This document shows positions 32,853 through 39,788 of a stretch of DNA of 64,000 nucleotides, piece after piece. The first letter of the stretch is position 1, and each line of letters opens with the position of its first letter. The notes beneath the pieces are model-generated. The model was given only the letters and a program-made list of their open reading frames with translations. It made no database searches and had not been told where the DNA came from. A program made the translations under genes and the position numbers. The DNA comes from an uncultured Eubacteriales bacterium (GTDB taxonomy: Bacteria > Bacillota > Clostridia > Peptostreptococcales > Anaerovoracaceae). The DNA lies in NCBI GenBank assembly GCA_902773665.1, contig CACYFF010000001.1:115204-179203 (forward strand). The letters are read 5' to 3'.

Positions 32853-33437
32853 TCAGATGACGTTTATGCCAGAGCAGCACCCAGCGCTTTGCAAGCTTCG
32901 ACCGCATCCGCATCGGGTGCGTCGTTGCAGATGACGAAATCGGCGGGCATCTCTGCGCCGGCAGCCTTGCAGTCGGCATCCCAGTTTCTCATCCACTCGC
33001 CGTCGCCCCACCCGTAGGAGCCGAACAGGCCGATCTTCTTTCCTGCGAACTTTGCCTTGCAGGCTTCGTACATCGGAGCGAACTCTCCGTCTTCCAGCTC
33101 TTCCGCGCCCATGGCGGGGCAGCCGCCGGAACAGGTGACCCAGACATCCGCCCTTGCTATTCTGCGGATATCCGTAGTTTTTCAGGATCTCCACTGCGGT
33201 CTCGTCCTGCAGATCCTTCTGCAGCCGGCTGGGCCGGTACAGATACAGCAGAGCCCTGCTGCTGGAAAACCGGAGCGGAAGGATGCGGACGCCCTTAGGC
33301 CCCAGCCGGAGATTGAGATCTCTCAGCTGGAGGCAAAGGCTTTGCGCGTCGCTGCATTCCACGTTGAACATGTTTGCAGTTTTCAGTCCCGCCAGTACCG
33401 GCGAGCAATGTGCTACCAATGTTTCTTCGGACATAGC
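32853..33437 (-). pseudogene. DUF3793 gene truncated and fused out of frame to a flavodoxin remnant
   Basis: From Met at 33437 (an earlier in-frame start exists at 33521) the first 95 or so residues match DUF3793 proteins: SEETLVAHCSPVLAGLKTAN, CLQLRDLNLRLGPKGV and VEILKNYGYP. At GYP, where the family's C-terminal half should begin, the frame enters sequence that codes for a flavodoxin in another frame and continues as a basic, non-protein-like tail to 32853. DUF3793 genes often stand directly before flavodoxin genes in iron-regulated operons, so one deletion removing the DUF3793 C-terminus and flavodoxin N-terminus explains the structure. Two iron-box-like repeats lie upstream. Confidence 0.75.
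32864..33154 (-). pseudogene. flavodoxin C-terminal remnant
   Basis: In its own frame this codes for the last two thirds of a short-chain flavodoxin: GGCPAMGAEELEDGEF, then GKKIGLFGSYGWGDGEWM, then a normal C-terminal helix ending at 32864. The N-terminal phosphate-binding loop for FMN (usually SGTGNTE) is absent, so FMN binding should be lost. An internal ATG at 33112 exists but a start there would give only 82 residues without a cofactor site. Confidence 0.8.
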
Positions 33438-33492
33438 GTTCTTTTCGGGAATAAGGAGAATAAAAAACCCGATCTGTGCTAATACGTTCCTT

Positions 33493-33511
33493 GAGTTAGC
33501 GGCAACTAACC
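33493..33511 (-). promoter_or_regulatory. iron-box-like inverted repeat 1 (DtxR/IdeR type)
   Basis: GGTTAGTTGCCGCTAACTC on the minus strand: half sites GGTTAG and CTAAC in the spacing of DtxR-type operators, just upstream of the DUF3793 start. Confidence 0.4.
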
Positions 33512-33523
33512 ATTTCCCCAAAC

Positions 33524-33546
33524 AATTAGTTAGCCATTGCTAACTT
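33524..33546 (-). promoter_or_regulatory. iron-box-like inverted repeat 2 (DtxR/IdeR type)
   Basis: AAGTTAGCAATGGCTAACTAA on the minus strand, with GTTAGC and GCTAAC half sites. Together with the repeat at 33493 it would control the DUF3793-flavodoxin locus by metal availability, as is usual for feo-linked genes. Confidence 0.45.
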
Positions 33547-33592
33547 CAACTCTATTATTACGCATGTAAAAGGGTTTGTCAACACATTTTTT

Positions 33593-33817
33593 TGACCCGC
33601 CCATCCCTGCTGAGCGCCTGTGAGGGGATCCGTCTGCGTTTCCGGTTTCTGAGCGTAATCCGTTTCGAGCGCGCTTGCCGCGGCGGGACGTTGTCCGAGG
33701 CCGTGTTTCGCGTAGACGAAACCGGCCGAGTTCGTCCCGCGGTCTCGAAACGGCACGCGAAAGAAACCGCAGAAACGCCAGATCCCCGAATGGTGCGAAG
33801 CAGGGATGGACGGGTCA
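33593..33817. repeat. 225-bp imperfect palindrome (MITE-like), element A
   Basis: The ends tgacccgcccatccctgct and agcagggatggacgggtca are complementary with one mismatch over 19 bases. Complementarity continues inward through gatc, gcgtttc.ggtttct and ccgtttcgag to a central loop near 33705-33722, so nearly the whole 225 bp folds on itself. No ORF of quality lies inside. ttgtcaac occurs on both sides a few bases outside the ends. It fills the gene-free stretch between the DUF3793 promoter and tRNA-Arg. Confidence 0.7.
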
Positions 33818-33835
33818 CCCCAATTGTCAACGCGA

Positions 33836-33869
33836 TAAAAAAAGGATGACCCTTCCCAGGATCATCCTT
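33836..33869 (-). terminator. intrinsic terminator of tRNA-Arg
   Basis: Minus-strand stem AAGGATGA / TCATCCTT followed by seven T residues, a few bases after the tRNA 3' end. Confidence 0.85.
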
Positions 33870-33872
33870 CAC

Positions 33873-33947
33873 TGGCACCCCCACGCGGAATCGAACCACG
33901 AACAAAGGTTTAGGAAACCTCCGTTATATCCATTTAACTATGAGGGC
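33873..33947 (-). tRNA. tRNA-Arg (anticodon CCT)
   Basis: 75-nt cloverleaf on the minus strand with acceptor GCCCTCA / TGGGGGT, anticodon loop TTCCTAA (anticodon CCT), T-arm GGTTCGATTCC and encoded CCA. It lies 36 bases after the stop of the SbsA-Ig protein gene and may be cotranscribed with it, as no clear promoter is seen in the gap. Confidence 0.95.
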
Positions 33948-33983
33948 ATAACGCGGGCCGGCCGCAAAGCCAGCCCGTTTCTT

Positions 33984-34895
33984 TTACTTCTTTTTCTTAT
34001 TGCGCTGCGCTCTCTTCAGCTTCTCCGCAGCCTTCTTGCGCTTCGCCTCGTTGTGCTGGCGCACGCTTCTGGGGATGCGGCCGCCCGCTTCCTTGATGGA
34101 CTTAGGCGCCTTGACGAGGTAGATGCCTTCCTCTCTGAGCTCCTTCTTCAGTTCGGAATCGTCCGTGCCGAAGAACTCCAGCTCTTCTTCCATCTTTCTA
34201 CGCTCTTCGGCCTTCATCTCTTCGCGCTTGACGCGGTCCGCTTCGGCCTTGGCCTTCTTCTTCTCCAGCTTATCCTTTTCCTTGGCTACGATCGCCTGAG
34301 CTTCCTCTACGGAGATGCCCTTCTGCTTCGCGATCTTATAGGGATTGAGGCTGTCTTCGATCGCCTTTTCTGCGGCTCTCGGATCTTCCTCTTCCTGCTG
34401 CTTTCTGGCGGCTCTCGCGGTCATGCCGAACATGGCCACCATCAGCACCACCATCAGGCCCATGGAGATGAGGCCGTCGGTACGGGTGTTTCTGGTGAAG
34501 AACGTCGTCGTCATGCCATCGGCGAGGGTGCTGCCGGAACTGCTTACGACGCCGGGTTCGATCGTTACGGTGTATTCGGAATCCGGCTGCAGATCGCCCT
34601 GCAGAACGAGCCACAGTTCGTCGGGATACTTATCCGCGTTGTAGACGATGTCGTAGGGCTGCTCGGTGCCTTCCGCATCCTGGATCAGGAATTTGCCCGC
34701 ATTGGCCGCGATGGCATCTTCGTCCATCATGTCTTCGGAAAAGTGGATCTTAACTGCCATGTTGGCCGGCTGGTAGCCCTTGCTGCCGTCGGCCGGCGAG
34801 ATATCGACGATCTCCAGGCCCGACGCGAACGCCAGACTGGCGGATGCCAGGACGATGAGGACTGCCATCAGCAGGGCAGGGAATCTTTTTCTCAT
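33984..34895 (-). CDS. secreted/membrane protein with SbsA Ig-like domain and charged C-terminal coil
   Basis: 303 residues from ATG at 34895. A signal sequence (MRKRFPALLMAVLIVL) is followed by an Ig-like domain of the SbsA/Big_5 kind (about 27-125): VDISPADGSKG, IHFSEDMMDED and TTTFFTRN. A membrane helix (about 138-158) leads to a long, lysine- and glutamate-rich cytoplasmic part with coiled-coil character (about 165-300) ending in a poly-basic tail. The Ig domain would lie outside. The start overlaps the tadA stop by 4 bases. Function unknown; the basic tail could bind nucleic acid or phospholipid. Confidence 0.75.
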   Translation of the reverse strand: MRKRFPALLMAVLIVLASASLAFASGLEIVDISPADGSKGYQPANMAVKIHFSEDMMDEDAIAANAGKFLIQDAEGTEQPYDIVYNADKYPDELWLVLQGDLQPDSEYTVTIEPGVVSSSGSTLADGMTTTFFTRNTRTDGLISMGLMVVLMVAMFGMTARAARKQQEEEDPRAAEKAIEDSLNPYKIAKQKGISVEEAQAIVAKEKDKLEKKKAKAEADRVKREEMKAEERRKMEEELEFFGTDDSELKKELREEGIYLVKAPKSIKEAGGRIPRSVRQHNEAKRKKAAEKLKRAQRNKKKK

Positions 34896-35377
34896 ACTTG
34901 TTGTTCCTCCGGGGTTTTGTTCTTTTTCTTGCGCAGCTGTTTGAAGAAGTCCTTTAAAAGGCCGCTGCATTCTTCCTGTAAGACCCCCGTGTGGACTTCC
35001 ACCCGGTGGTTGAGTCTTTCGTCGGATACGATGTTGCGAAGAGATCCGCAGGCGCCGGATTTCGGATCCGCGGTGCCGATGTAGAGCTGCTCGATGCGGG
35101 CCAGCACGATGGCGCCGGCGCACATGCTGCAGGGCTCCAGGGTCACGTACATGCTGCAGTGCGGCAGCCGCCAGCCCCCTAAATTCCGGGCGGCATCGCG
35201 GATGGCGTTCATCTCGGCGTGGCAGGTGGGGTCTTTCGCCGTCTCCGTGGTGTTGTGACCCCGTCCAACGACTTTTCCGTCCTGCACGATGACGGCACCG
35301 ATGGGAGATTCCCCCAAAGACGCCGCGATCTTCGCCTCTTCGATGGCTATGCGCATGTACTCTTCGTGAGTTTCCAT
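34892..35377 (-). CDS. tadA: tRNA-specific adenosine deaminase
   Basis: 161 residues of the cytidine-deaminase fold: catalytic HAEMNAI (near 53) and PCSMCAGAIV (near 83) bind zinc, and ARNLGGWRLPHC between them is typical of TadA. It converts A34 to inosine in tRNA-Arg(ACG). The C-terminal basic helix (KKKNKTPEE) fits tRNA binding. It overlaps the next gene by 4 bases. Confidence 0.93.
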   Translation of the reverse strand: METHEEYMRIAIEEAKIAASLGESPIGAVIVQDGKVVGRGHNTTETAKDPTCHAEMNAIRDAARNLGGWRLPHCSMYVTLEPCSMCAGAIVLARIEQLYIGTADPKSGACGSLRNIVSDERLNHRVEVHTGVLQEECSGLLKDFFKQLRKKKNKTPEEQQV

Positions 35378-35405
35378 TTTGTTATTTTATCATAAACCAA
35401 AGGGT

Positions 35406-36677
35406 CTATTCAAGGTGGAACTTATCCTGCTCCAGCCGCTGCACGGTATACAGGCTGTAATGGCCGGACAGCATGTACGAAACGCTGCAGCAGAGGGCGA
35501 ACAGCACGAGGCTGTCGCCGCCGAACAGCTCGAAGGACAGCAGGATGCTGGCCACGGGACAGTTCGTGACCCCGCAGAACAGCCCGGTCATGCCGAGGGC
35601 TGCAGCGAAGCTGGGGTCAAGCCCCAGGAGAGGCGCCGCCACGCAGCCGAACGTGGCGCCGATAAAGAACGTGGGCACGATCTCGCCGCCTTTAAAGCCC
35701 GCCTCCAGCGTAAGCGCGGTAAACAGGATCTTAAACAGAAACGCCAGCGGCTCGGCTTCCCCCTGCAGCGCCCGCACGATCACCTCGGTGCCGGCCCCGT
35801 TGTAATCCCGGGTGCCCAGCAGCGTAGTAGCCGCCGCGACGATCAGTCCTGCAACGATGATGCGCAGATACGGATTTTTCAGATAGTGGGCGTAGGTCCA
35901 GTCGATGCAGTGCAGCGTCTCCACGAACAGGATGGACAGCAGCGCGCACAGCACGCCGAACACCAGAGCCGCCGCAGTGGTGCGCAGGGTCAGCTCCGGA
36001 TAGCCCGTCACGGTAAAGGACGTCGCCGGAACGCCGAAGGTCTCCGCTGTGACCCGCGCCACGATGGACGACAGCAGACAGGGGAACAGCACCGCGTAGT
36101 GCAGCGACCCTTCCGCCACCTCCATGGCGAAGATGCCCGCCGCCAGGGGCGTGCCGAACAGACCGGAGAAGCCCGCCGCCATGCCGCACATCGTGATGGT
36201 GCGCAGGTCCAGATGGCTGAGTTTGAACTGCCGGCCGATGAAGTTGGCGATGGAGCCGCCGATCTGCAGGGCGGCGCCCTCTCTGCCGGAAGAGCCTCCG
36301 GTGAGGTGGGTGAGCATGGAGGAAACGTAGATGAGGGGCGCCATGCGGATGGCTACGCCCTCCTCCTCCTTGACCGCCAGCAGCACCCGGTTGGTGCCCA
36401 TGGGCTTCGTAATACCCGCAGCGTGGTACAGCGCCACGATGCAGACGCCGGCCAGGGGCATGAGCCACACGAACCAGTCGTAGGTCTTTCTGGCTTCCGT
36501 CGCCGCGTCGATCACCATGCCGAAGGCTGTGGCGATCGTGCCGCATATGATGCCCACAACAACAGCGTAGACGCACCATTGCAGTACGTCTACGGACCGG
36601 TAGGATAACTTGTCTCGCAGCTCGCTGTCGACCCGCAGGTTCGGGTCGATGCGGAGCCGTTTGTGGATAGGTTTCAT
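35406..36677 (-). CDS. ClC family chloride channel/transporter
   Basis: 423 residues with the ClC helix pattern. Signature stretches: GSSGREGAALQIGGSIA (the GREGP-like selectivity loop, near 130), GLFGTPLAAGIFAMEV (near 165), and KGGEIVPTFFIGATFG (near 310, with the GxFxP-like loop). No CBS domains follow, so it is the short prokaryotic type. Ion and whether it is a channel or a proton antiporter cannot be read. It lies 6 bases after alr in the same direction. Confidence 0.92.
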   Translation of the reverse strand: MKPIHKRLRIDPNLRVDSELRDKLSYRSVDVLQWCVYAVVVGIICGTIATAFGMVIDAATEARKTYDWFVWLMPLAGVCIVALYHAAGITKPMGTNRVLLAVKEEEGVAIRMAPLIYVSSMLTHLTGGSSGREGAALQIGGSIANFIGRQFKLSHLDLRTITMCGMAAGFSGLFGTPLAAGIFAMEVAEGSLHYAVLFPCLLSSIVARVTAETFGVPATSFTVTGYPELTLRTTAAALVFGVLCALLSILFVETLHCIDWTYAHYLKNPYLRIIVAGLIVAAATTLLGTRDYNGAGTEVIVRALQGEAEPLAFLFKILFTALTLEAGFKGGEIVPTFFIGATFGCVAAPLLGLDPSFAAALGMTGLFCGVTNCPVASILLSFELFGGDSLVLFALCCSVSYMLSGHYSLYTVQRLEQDKFHLE

Positions 36678-36683
36678 TCGTAC

Positions 36684-37820
36684 TTATCTAATGAATTTAT
36701 AGGGAAGGCGGATCGGCATGCCGCAGGTGATCTCGTTGCCCAGGGTGCTGCAGACGCTTCCCATCTCCTCGATGCGGATCTCCAGCTTGCCGTCGGAGCC
36801 GACGAGGATGCATTCGTCGCCGACCTTAACATCGGGCACGTCCGTAACGTCGATCATGAACTGGTCCATGCACATGTTGCCGATGGTGGGAGCGAAGCAG
36901 CCGTTGACGATGACTTTGCCGCGTCCGGCGCCCCAGTAGCGCACGAGCCCGTCGGCAAAGCCGAGGCCCAGCGTCGCGATCTTGGAGGGCCGGCTGGTGC
37001 GTCCGCTCCTCTCGTAGCTGATGGAGAAGTTATCGGGAACGCTCTTCAGCTGCACGATGTTCGCCTTGATGGACATGACGGGCTGGATGCCGGGCAGTTC
37101 CACGCAGCAGTTCTGGTAGCGGCCGAACAGGCTTCCGCCGGGACGGACCAGACCGTAGTGCAGCTGCTGCCGGTGGGAGGTCGCAGGAGAGTTCGCCAGC
37201 GAGGACAGGGACATGTCCACGCCTCTCTCTTCCAGGGCCTTGCGCACCCCTTCGAAGCGCTGGTGCTGCAGATCGCTCCAGTATTTATCCTCGAAGTCTT
37301 CGCAGGACAGGTGCGAGAAGATGCCGATCATCTTGAGGCCGGGATAGCTTGCAGCTTCCGCCAGTTCATCCACCACAGCGGGGTCGTCCCACTGATAGCC
37401 GATGCGGCCCATGCCGGTATCGACGCAGCCCATCACCTCCATGGTGATGCCCCGTTTAACGGCTTCGTCCGACAGGGCTTTCGCGTATTCCAGGTTCTGG
37501 ACGAGGGTCACGATGTTGTAGTCGCAGACGGCCTCGACGAAGAGGGGCGGCACCAGCGCAAACAGCACCACGCGGTCGGTGGGATCGCCGTAGCTGCGCA
37601 GCTCGATACCCTCGGAAATGGATGCGATGCCGAAGTTGTGGATATCGTTCTCCTTCAGGACCTTGTAGCATTCCCGCATGTTGTGGCCGTAGCAGTCCGC
37701 TTTGACCACCGCCAGCATCTGCGCTCCCGGCGCGATCCTGGACTTGATGAGTTTTACGTTGCTGTCAAATTTTCTGAGATCGATCTCGACCCATGCCGGC
37801 CGGTTCATCCACTTTTCCAT
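36684..37820 (-). CDS. alr: alanine racemase, paralogue 1
   Basis: 378 residues of fold-type III. PLP lysine in VVKADCYGHN (Lys40); the catalytic tyrosine of the C-terminal domain in ISYERSGRTS followed by GLGFADG (near 265-290); and NMCMDQFMIDVT (near 310), all typical of Alr. It supplies D-alanine for the cell wall. Promoter at 37861-37889. A close paralogue lies at 38617-39756 with only an SDR gene between. The stretch GYQWDDPA is shared by both copies and is not in standard Alr, so they form one sub-lineage, possibly with a different amino acid substrate (for example serine). Confidence 0.9.
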   Translation of the reverse strand: MEKWMNRPAWVEIDLRKFDSNVKLIKSRIAPGAQMLAVVKADCYGHNMRECYKVLKENDIHNFGIASISEGIELRSYGDPTDRVVLFALVPPLFVEAVCDYNIVTLVQNLEYAKALSDEAVKRGITMEVMGCVDTGMGRIGYQWDDPAVVDELAEAASYPGLKMIGIFSHLSCEDFEDKYWSDLQHQRFEGVRKALEERGVDMSLSSLANSPATSHRQQLHYGLVRPGGSLFGRYQNCCVELPGIQPVMSIKANIVQLKSVPDNFSISYERSGRTSRPSKIATLGLGFADGLVRYWGAGRGKVIVNGCFAPTIGNMCMDQFMIDVTDVPDVKVGDECILVGSDGKLEIRIEEMGSVCSTLGNEITCGMPIRLPYKFIR

Positions 37821-37860
37821 CGCCTGCTCCTTTCCCGTCGATTGCGTAAATTACAGTTTT

Positions 37861-37889
37861 AGTATATCTTTTAAGTGGTAGGATTTCAA
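37861..37889 (-). promoter_or_regulatory. promoter of alr paralogue 1
   Basis: Minus-strand TTGAAA (37884-37889), 17-bp spacer, TATACT (37861-37866), 40 bases before the start. Confidence 0.75.
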
Positions 37890-37907
37890 TGAGATCGGAG
37901 GTTTCCC

Positions 37908-38627
37908 ATGGTAAAAATCGCATTGGTGACCGGCGCATCCGGGGGCATCGGCTCCGCCTGCGCCAAGAAGCTCGCATCCGAAGGATATAAAGTCATCGTC
38001 CATTACTACCGCTCCAAGGAGGCGGCGGAGCGCATCGCAGACCGCATCGGGGGTGACGCCCTCCAGGCGGACCTGCGGTCCGAAACAGCTGTGGATGCCC
38101 TGGTGGACGACGTGCTGGCCCAGTACGGCCATATCGACGTGCTCGTCAACAACGCCGGCATCTCCCGGGTCAACCAGGTGCAGGACGTAAGCAACTACGA
38201 ATGGGATCTGCTGATGGCCAGCAACGCCACATCGGCCTTTCTCATGACCCGTGCCGTGCTTCCCTCCATGATCGAAGCGCAGTCCGGCGCCATCGTCAAT
38301 ATCTCCTCCATGTGGGGCATCGCGGGCGGCAGCTGCGAGTCCGCCTATTCCGCCTCGAAAGGCGCCATCATCGCCTTTACGAAAGCGGTGGCCAAGGAGG
38401 TCGGGCCTTCCGGTATCCGGGTCAACTGCGTGGCTCCGGGCGTTATCGAGACTGCGATGCTGGACCGCTACACCCCGGCCGATCTCGAAGCCCTGGCAAA
38501 CGAAACGCCCCTGGGGCGCCTCGGAGATCCCGAGGACGTGGCAGAGGCGGTCGCATTTTTAGCATCCGATAAGGCCAGTTTTATCACCGGCCAGGTCTTA
38601 TCCGTGGACGGCGGCTTTATCTTATAA
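37908..38627 (+). CDS. short-chain dehydrogenase/reductase (FabG-like)
   Basis: 239 residues. Cofactor loop TGASGGIG (8-15), NNAG (81-84), catalytic Ser133, Tyr147 and Lys151 (SAYSASKG), and the C-terminal GQVLSVDGGF. FabG-like in length and pattern, so NADPH-dependent 3-oxoacyl reduction is possible, but no fatty-acid genes are near. It lies on the plus strand between two alr paralogues on the minus strand; its 3' end overlaps the second alr by 11 bases. A role in the same amino-acid pathway is only positional. Confidence 0.9.
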   Translation: MVKIALVTGASGGIGSACAKKLASEGYKVIVHYYRSKEAAERIADRIGGDALQADLRSETAVDALVDDVLAQYGHIDVLVNNAGISRVNQVQDVSNYEWDLLMASNATSAFLMTRAVLPSMIEAQSGAIVNISSMWGIAGGSCESAYSASKGAIIAFTKAVAKEVGPSGIRVNCVAPGVIETAMLDRYTPADLEALANETPLGRLGDPEDVAEAVAFLASDKASFITGQVLSVDGGFIL

Positions 38628-39756
38628 ACTTGTAGGGCAGGCGCAGCTGCAGATTTAGCGAGACTTCGTTGCTCAGCATGCCGCAGACTTTGCCGATGTC
38701 ACCCAGGACGATCGTTTCGCCGCCGCTCTTGCCGATGAGGATGGCTTCGTCGCCCTCCTTTACATCCGGCAGATCTGTTACGTCAATCATGAACTGGTCC
38801 ATGCAGATGACGCCGATGATGGGCGCTCTGCGGCCATCGAACAGCACGTAGCCCTTGCCGTTGCCCCAGCTTCTGGGAAAACCGTCGCCGTAGCCCAGAG
38901 GCAATGTGGCGATGCGGGAAGGCCGGCTGGTGTGCCCGGAGCGCATATAGCTGACGGAAAAACCGTCGGGCACGTCCTTCACCTGGATCACAAGCGCCTT
39001 TACCGTCATAACAGCCTCGACGCCCTCCAGGCGGTTGAATCCGCCCTGATAGCGTCCGTACAGCGATCCGCCGGGCCGGCACAGACCGTAGTGCGCCGCC
39101 GGATTGTGGCTCGTGGCGGGAGAATTGGCCAGAGAATTCAAGGGGAAGACCATCCCCTTTTTTTCTTGGAACTGCTGCAGCACAAAGTCGAATCGTTTCT
39201 TCTGCTCCCGGCTCCAGTACTTGTCCGGGAAGTCCTCGCTGGAGAAGTGGGAAAAGATGCCGATCATGTCCAGCCCGGGATAAGACGCCGCTTCCGCCAG
39301 TTCCTCGATCGCAGCCGGGTCGTCCCACTGATAGCCGATGCGCCCCATGCCCGTGTCGACGACGCCCATCACCTCGACCGTTTTACCCTGCCGGAGGGCT
39401 TCCTCCGACAGGGCTTTTGCGTAGTGTAAGTCTTTGATCAGGGTCACGATGTTGTAGTCGCAGGCGACATCCGCATAGAACACCGGGTTGAGCCCCATCA
39501 GCACGATGCGGTCGGCCGGGTCTCCGATCTCCCGCAGTTCGATGGCTTCGTCCAAGGTCGCCACGGCAAAATTCGAAACGCCGTTAGCCCGGAAGACCGG
39601 ATAGCATTCCTTCAGTCCGTGACCATAACAGTTGCCTTTGACCACCGCCAGCATCTGCGAGCCTTCCGCGATGCACGACTGCACGGTCTTTATGTTGTTG
39701 TCCAGCACCCGCAGGTCGATCTCGACCCAGGCCGGGCGGTGCATCCAGTGTTCCAT
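38617..39756 (-). CDS. alanine racemase, paralogue 2
   Basis: 379 residues, clearly homologous along its whole length to the copy at 36684-37820 (many shared blocks, for example RPAWVEIDLR, VDTGMGRIGYQWDDPA, SLANSPATSH, CMDQFMIDVTD and LPYKFIR). PLP lysine is Lys40 in VVKGNCYGHG; the tyrosine lies in VSYMRSGHTS followed by LPLGYGDG. The substitution of AD by GN after the PLP lysine is unusual for Alr. It probably arose by duplication and may have shifted specificity. The start lies 33 bases from the SLH protein gene, whose direction is the same. Confidence 0.88.
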   Translation of the reverse strand: MEHWMHRPAWVEIDLRVLDNNIKTVQSCIAEGSQMLAVVKGNCYGHGLKECYPVFRANGVSNFAVATLDEAIELREIGDPADRIVLMGLNPVFYADVACDYNIVTLIKDLHYAKALSEEALRQGKTVEVMGVVDTGMGRIGYQWDDPAAIEELAEAASYPGLDMIGIFSHFSSEDFPDKYWSREQKKRFDFVLQQFQEKKGMVFPLNSLANSPATSHNPAAHYGLCRPGGSLYGRYQGGFNRLEGVEAVMTVKALVIQVKDVPDGFSVSYMRSGHTSRPSRIATLPLGYGDGFPRSWGNGKGYVLFDGRRAPIIGVICMDQFMIDVTDLPDVKEGDEAILIGKSGGETIVLGDIGKVCGMLSNEVSLNLQLRLPYKFIR

Positions 39757-39788
39757 AAACTTCGTTTTGTGCGAATTATACCGCCAGG

